Shown here: one piece after another, positions 58,812 to 64,000 of the stretch
Layout: each line of letters starts with the position of its first letter
Position numbering within the stretch: the first letter of the stretch is position 1
NCBI GenBank assembly: GCA_029876055.1
Contig: CM056875.1
Span: forward strand, 1,302,001-1,366,000
Source of the DNA: Madurella fahalii
Lineage: Eukaryota; Ascomycota; Sordariomycetes; Sordariales
DNA: 64,000 nucleotides
Direction of reading: 5' to 3'
Notes under the pieces: model-generated
Seen by the model: only the letters and a program-made list of their open reading frames with translations
What the model was told of the DNA's origin: nothing
Database searches by the model: none
Program-made: the position numbers and the translations under genes

Positions 58812-61144
58812 AAATTTGTCTCTTCACTCGCGCTGATTTCTGGCCTTCTGCTGCGCGAATGCGTCACACCGTCATCGTGCATTTTTTTCCAGAAATCGGT
58901 TGACTAAATCCGTTGCCAGGGGAAGAAGGAAAAGGAAACCAAAAAAGAAGAAAGAAAAAAAAAAAAATTCAAAGAAGGTGGTTGGGAAGAAGCGGTGTGA
59001 TATGGAAACAAAGCTGTGGCTTGCCTCAAATTTTTTGCTAGATTTGGCCACCGAGAAGACGCGGTGGACGCGTCTCGGGTGGCGAACTCGGAATCTGCTC
59101 AAGGGGTCGGGGCGGTCGGAGGCAACCCGGTCGCCCCACTTACATGCCCCATATCCTCCGGAAGCCGGCGGGCGCCGACCCGGACCGAGACTAAAACTGT
59201 CCGGTTTGTTCCGGTTGTCGTCGTCGAGGGGTTGATGTTCCTGTCGGCATCGTTTGTTATTTGGTATATCGATTGGGATAGTTTCGATTTCGGGTTCTTG
59301 ATCTCCTCTCCACCCCCCTTTTCCCCGCTCAGTCTATTTATTCGGGTATCTGTACAGCCATGCAGGGACCCGGGGCCATATCCGCCTGCAGTTCACAGTC
59401 GTTGGATCAGTTCGCCGGTTGGTTTTGTCGGCGGTTTTTGGTCCGCCTCTGCCAGAAGCGGCAAGTCCATGCCAAGTGCAAGGCGGACTTGCAGTCTGCC
59501 TTGGCTTGTCTGTCCAACTGGCCTATCATCTCGTTTGGTTCGTCGGATAGTTCGGTTGTTTCGGAGTTACCGATTCAGAGACAAAAGATTGTTAGTGTTG
59601 GTGAGTTTTCGAGAAGATTGGTTGGAAGAACAGGAGAACATATGATGGCTTGATGCCACTTGGTTGGGTACTTGGCTTTGGCGGCGCCCTGTTTCTTGAC
59701 GGTCAAGCTGTCAGCGACGGCGGGGGCTGGCTATTGTCATCTATTGGCTTGGTATGCCTGATCAGATTGTGATGGGCCTCAGGCTTTGGGATCTATTGTA
59801 ACATGGAGAAAATGAGCAGGAACGAACGTCTGAGTTCACGAAGAGAAGTTCGAGCATCATCAGGGGGAAATGAAGGCCGCTCTATATTGGGATATGGACA
59901 GTCCCTACTGCTGCAAGCAACCAGGAAATTGACATAGCAAATACTCCCCACTATAACATTTCAAGAAAAGCAGAAAAGGACCACTTTGTGCGGTGAGCAC
60001 GGGTCTAAAAGTAGGCCAAAAAAATTTCTGTCTCCCCTCCATCTCGTTATTATCACATGTCTCTCTTACCGCTCCCGATTGGGACGTGTGACATCCGTTC
60101 GTCCAAAACCCCCCAAGCCTGCCTTAGGGTCCTCGTCCTGTCCTTCCCTTCATCGCACGCGGCTGGGTTGGATGGGTCGCTCCATGGTAACTGAATCATT
60201 GAAATCCAGCCGATGTTACGTTATCCACTATATATCTTTCGAGGTTGTGTCGCCCCAGCAGCAGGCTGCTCGGCAAAATACTGGCTCGTATGTTGTTGGT
60301 TGCACGGTGCAGGCCAGGCGCTAAACGCGCGGTTGTTAGAGTACGCCTTGTTTTGAGCACCGTATGGACCGCATATGCATGTACAAGATAGCACATTGAA
60401 GCCCTGGGGCGAGTTCCAGAGCTCGTGTGACTGGGAAGCCGTGCAGGGCGAGTGTGGCAGTGCTGAGCAGGCCTTGGGATTGGTGGTCCGGGCTATAGCC
60501 GTGGCCGGTGTGCTCTGTTACCAAGCTATTTGGTTCGAGTGCCCTCGTATTATGGACGAAGAGGCCGTATCTGTTATCTGCCGTGACAGCCGGCGAGTTG
60601 TCCATGTCGGATGGGTCATTGCTTGAGAAGTAGGAAGAGGTAAGATTGGTATCATTAACGCTTGAGATGGAGTGATCAGTGAATTAAAAGCCTGGCTAAC
60701 ATGTTTTAGTAGCTCCTTTTAGCGGGGGACGATGCTCCCAATCCTGCCTCGTACGATATGTATGCGTAGAAGGCAGTCATTTAGCTGTTGCCTGCTTGTT
60801 TCCACCTCGCATCTCCTTCAATGCGGTTCAGGGAGGGACGTCTATGACAAGAGAAATTCCATGACCAGAACAAAACGTCAACCCACTGCTTTCCGCACGC
60901 CAGGTAGCTTAAGCGCCCTTATTTCCCCAAGCAGGTTAATATCCAGCCTGATTAGGCAACAGAAACCGCATCCTATATATGCTACATATCTACAATATCG
61001 TTACACGGAAAAAGTGCAGAATTGCCCTTATGGAAGCTATGTTACAGTCCGCCCGTTTCAGGCCACTATTCTCATTAAAGGCTCGGTTATTGGTGGGGTT
61101 GAGAGGACGAGGCTACCAGCGCTCAGTGTAGAGCAGAGCCTTGT
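58812..61144. other. Convergent intergenic region
   Basis: About 2.3 kb between the end of the C2H2-like gene (plus) and the stop of the uL24m gene (minus). An A-rich stretch lies at 58920-58970. No ORF resembles a known protein. Confidence 0.4.
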
Positions 61145-62394
61145 CTATGACGTCCTGGGCTGCTCCTCGCCCGCATCATGTGTATCTTTCCCAATGGACA
61201 ACTCCTCCACCACGCGCTGGATTTTATCCACCTCCGTGTCCACCGCCGTAGCCTCCACCTGTGTTCCCACCCTCCTCAGCTTGTTCTTCGCGATGATCTC
61301 GCCGATCTTCTCGAGCATTTCGGTTGTCAGCTCGGGCTTCCCGCGCTCGCGGCGCAACTCGCGCATCTTGCGGTTGTACTCTTGCACCGGCAGAAGCATC
61401 TTCTCTACGCTCTGCTTGCGCGCCTTCTTCTCGGCCTCCTCGGCCTCGATCTTGGCAATGTACTCGGGCGTATGCCGTGTGCGGAACTTGCTGTACCTGT
61501 TGCGTAGCTCGTCGATGACCGCTTCGGGCATGGGCGGGCGTAACAGCGTCGGCACAAACGTGCGCTCCTCGACCTCGAGCCGCAGCGTGTCGACCGGATG
61601 GTCTTCATATGTCTTGGGCGGGACCTTGGGCCAGGGGATGCGCATGTTGAGGCCGGGAACGAAGCGGGCCCATACGACTTTCCTTGTTGGCCTGTCATGC
61701 GTGATGCCGATGGGCTTGAGCTCGCGGATGATGACGTCGCGGGTTACGCCGGTCTCGGGATCGGTGATCGGGTGTACTAGCCGGACGGCCGAGACAGGCA
61801 CAACCGACTTGACCTGCTGGACGGGCGGCGTGTCTTCTGTGACCATGAAATCCGGGATTTTGGCGTTCACCTGTCCCAGGGGTATGAGCATATGGCGGGG
61901 CGGGAGCGCGGGTTCAGGGCCGCAACGGGACTCACGATGTTGAGGTCACCGGCCAGTTCCACGGCCATGATGTCCTTCTTGATCGACTCGATGGCACTGA
62001 TCTTGCCCTTGTAAGGGCCCTCAAGAATAACGACGCGGTCCCCGGGGGCTAGACATAGGTACTGTGCGCCGCCGGCCCAAGCGGCGCGGGCTTCCCTCTG
62101 TTGATCGGTGAGCTTGACTTGAAGCAGAGCCCGCTCGGTCGAGATGCTGCCCCAGTAGTTGCCGAACGAGTCAACCTTGCTAACATCGCGGCGCGGAGCG
62201 AGGGAACCGAGCTCCAGATCCTCGTGGCGGGCCTTGACGGCGGCACCGAGCTCATAGCCTGCCTGCCTCCTCAGCTGGGTAATCTCGTTGAGGCGCTTTT
62301 TCTTTTCGGCCGCGTGGAAGCGTTCTTGGTTGCGTTTGGCCCGGCGCGCAACCTGGCGCTCAGCCATGCGCACCCGGCGAAGGATCTTGTCCAT
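61145..62394 (-). CDS. MRPL40: Mitochondrial large-subunit ribosomal protein uL24m
   Basis: Component of the mitochondrial ribosome large subunit, 394 aa, exons 62394-61936 and 61870-61145 (65-nt intron, phase 0; junction LNIVNAKIPDF). The start MDKILRRVRMAERQVARRAK is basic and fits targeting. A KOW motif lies at residues 117-145 (APGDRVVILEGPYKGKISAI), the rRNA-binding loop of L24 proteins. Exon 2 has the fungal extension: AVRLVHPITDPETGVTRDVI, VWARFVPGLNMRIPWP and a long charged helix (EAEEAEKKARKQSVEKMLLP). Yeast Mrpl40 (297 aa) is shorter. The ATG at 62394 is chosen; the in-frame stretch before it begins with TTG. A sequence resembling a 3' splice site (cccagcag) just upstream may mean an intron in the leader. 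Confidence 0.93.
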
Positions 62395-64000
62395 CCGGCC
62401 TGCTGGGAGGGGCAAGGCCAGTCAGGTCAATTGGGGCAATCGCGTCGGCGTCGTGGTCGGCGGCACTTAGATTTGAATTGTTTCTCCTGGTCCGACCTCG
62501 AAAAGTTGCAGCATCCCAAAGCGTCCATTGGACCCACCACTGGAAGGGCCCCGGCGGGAAATTTTCGGCAGCTGGCAGGGTGGGTTTAGCAGCTGGTAGA
62601 AGTGGCAGAACCCTTCTAGCACACAGGCATCCGCATGCGCTGCAGCGGGCTGCTAGTCCAGACCCGACTGGGCACCTCCTCGGCTCGCGCATCCGCACTG
62701 GGCATCAGCTGCCTGGGCCATGCACGCTGGGTGGTTGTCATGGAGCAGCGGAGCATCAACAAGAGCAACGGCAACAATGAAGAGAAGGGAGGCGCTGCAG
62801 CCGCAGCGGCACAGCATGAACCATCTCCACCAGCGTTAGCTTGGGAATTGATAATTACCGAGCCCAACACACGTTATCTACATGTATTCCAATGTCAACT
62901 CTCGGACTTTGATCTCACGCTCTCAGCTGGTGAGGCTGGCCACGGGCTGGCCTTGCCGACCGAGTCCTTGCCGACCGAGTCCTTGTTCGATGAGCATTGC
63001 GGCTCTCACGTTTGTTCCCGAAAGTCCTAGGCCATAGGACTTTGCGGCCCACACGTCACCAGAGCTCGGGCTCGCGCCACAAGAGCTCCCCCTGGCAGCC
63101 ACCGCGCATCCCCCAGCCCCAGAAGGAGGTCGCCAATTCCACATGCCCACCGCTTTGCGGCAATCTCGAACCAGGGCTCGCTGTTTGGTGATCGACGATC
63201 ATTGAAAGGCTGAGCCGAGCCGAGCCGGGCCTTGCAATCGGGGAGATTCTTGATTTTGATGCCGTCGTGCTGTGACGGAATCGCAAGTCCCAACGTTACC
63301 TTAGTGTATACGTACATACAGAGAGAGGTCTTGTAACGTTATGGTTCTGGTCCCGAGATAAGGTACCGTACGCAATAAGACTGCACTGTGCAGTGTCAAG
63401 GTCCCGGTGGTAATTGGCGAGCAGTAGTCGGTGACCGCCCTAGTTAGCGGGCCAGGACGGGAAACTGGCCGACAGGAGTCATTGCATGTCATATGTCTGC
63501 AGGACCAGACAGCTCCAGCAGAGCAGGGACGCAGGCAGCCGTGGGCATCGCCGCTTCCCATCGATTCTCACGTGCCATGGCCATGAAGAGCCGGCGTAAA
63601 CTAGTCGTCGAGATAATCAACGGATGGCAGACAGACCAAGTATACCCGGTGATTAAGGTCCACCAAAAACCGACCTGGCACCCGGCACCACTTTTTTTCT
63701 CAGGGGGCATTCGTGTTGTTGCGGAGCTTGCCAGCGACCTGGGAGCCTGGGCCAGCCTCGTTGTGGCCCTCGGATCGACAAGTAGCAACGCGAAAGAGAG
63801 GGAAGAGAAGAGAGGGAACAGGCCCGGGCCAGCTCGTACCGCAGCCATTGATGACGAATCCCGGGCGAGAGTCCCAGTGATACGGCCAGAGTGCAAAGAC
63901 TGAGCACAAAGCCGGCGAACTTGTGCATGCGTGCATCGCTCTTTTATTCACCAAGGAACCAGCCAAAACAGGCGCTGGCCAGACACCGACATTCTCCCTG
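62395..64000. other. Right-end intergenic region
   Basis: About 1.6 kb containing the uL24m promoter. A 15-bp direct repeat (ccttgccgaccgagt, two copies) lies at 62951-62980. An ATG-initiated ORF of 136 codons at 63493-63903 (plus) has no recognisable features. A gene beyond the window could start or end here. Confidence 0.4.

Noticed and set aside
63493..63903. ATG-initiated ORF of 136 codons near the right edge
   Set aside because: No recognised motif and an overlapping antisense ORF of equal length; too weak to call a gene.

Overview
This window is nuclear DNA of a filamentous ascomycete. Its genes have short spliceosomal introns (about 53-119 nt), it carries a stand-alone 5S rRNA gene between protein genes as in Neurospora and relatives, and its conserved proteins resemble those of Sordariomycetes, most likely Sordariales/Chaetomiaceae. 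The lineage is inferred from recognised families and codon/GC style, not from a database search. I joined exons by hand from splice signals, reading frame and family conservation.

Layout. 1-7.5 kb: 20S proteasome alpha-2 (minus, cut by the window edge), a RING-CH membrane E3 ligase, a GT34 alpha-1,6-mannosyltransferase subunit and sphingosine-1-phosphate lyase. 8.5-20 kb: a mitochondrial pyruvate dehydrogenase kinase family protein (minus), an acidic coiled-coil protein, a sugar-type MFS transporter whose frame is broken by one base, and a DUF7514-type protein with an Arg/Asp/Glu-rich tail. 20-29 kb: largely non-coding, holding a tandem decamer array, a four-exon Stc1-like zinc protein and the 5S rRNA gene. 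29-36 kb: an Ime2-type protein kinase and an HSPA12-like Hsp70 ATPase. 37-45 kb: a small unknown protein behind a clear TATA box, Elongator subunit Elp1 and a DUF3984-like protein. 45-50 kb: nearly 5 kb with no credible gene. 50-64 kb: a histidine phosphotransfer (HPt) protein, an ASCC1/AKAP7-like 2H phosphoesterase, a coiled-coil protein, a protein with two C2H2-like motifs, and mitochondrial ribosomal protein uL24m.

The genes mostly serve separate housekeeping roles: protein turnover, Golgi glycosylation, sphingolipid breakdown, mitochondrial carbon control, tRNA wobble modification, mitochondrial translation and HOG-type signalling. They do not form a metabolic cluster. I saw no transposon, virus, CRISPR array or tRNA that I could support. 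Points most worth a second look are the transporter frameshift, the Stc1-like protein, the 20-nt microexon in the proteasome gene, the 5S gene in the long region upstream of the Ime2-type kinase, the decamer array, and a strong TATA box with no matching gene near 32.26 kb. I did not find a convincing new multi-gene system.
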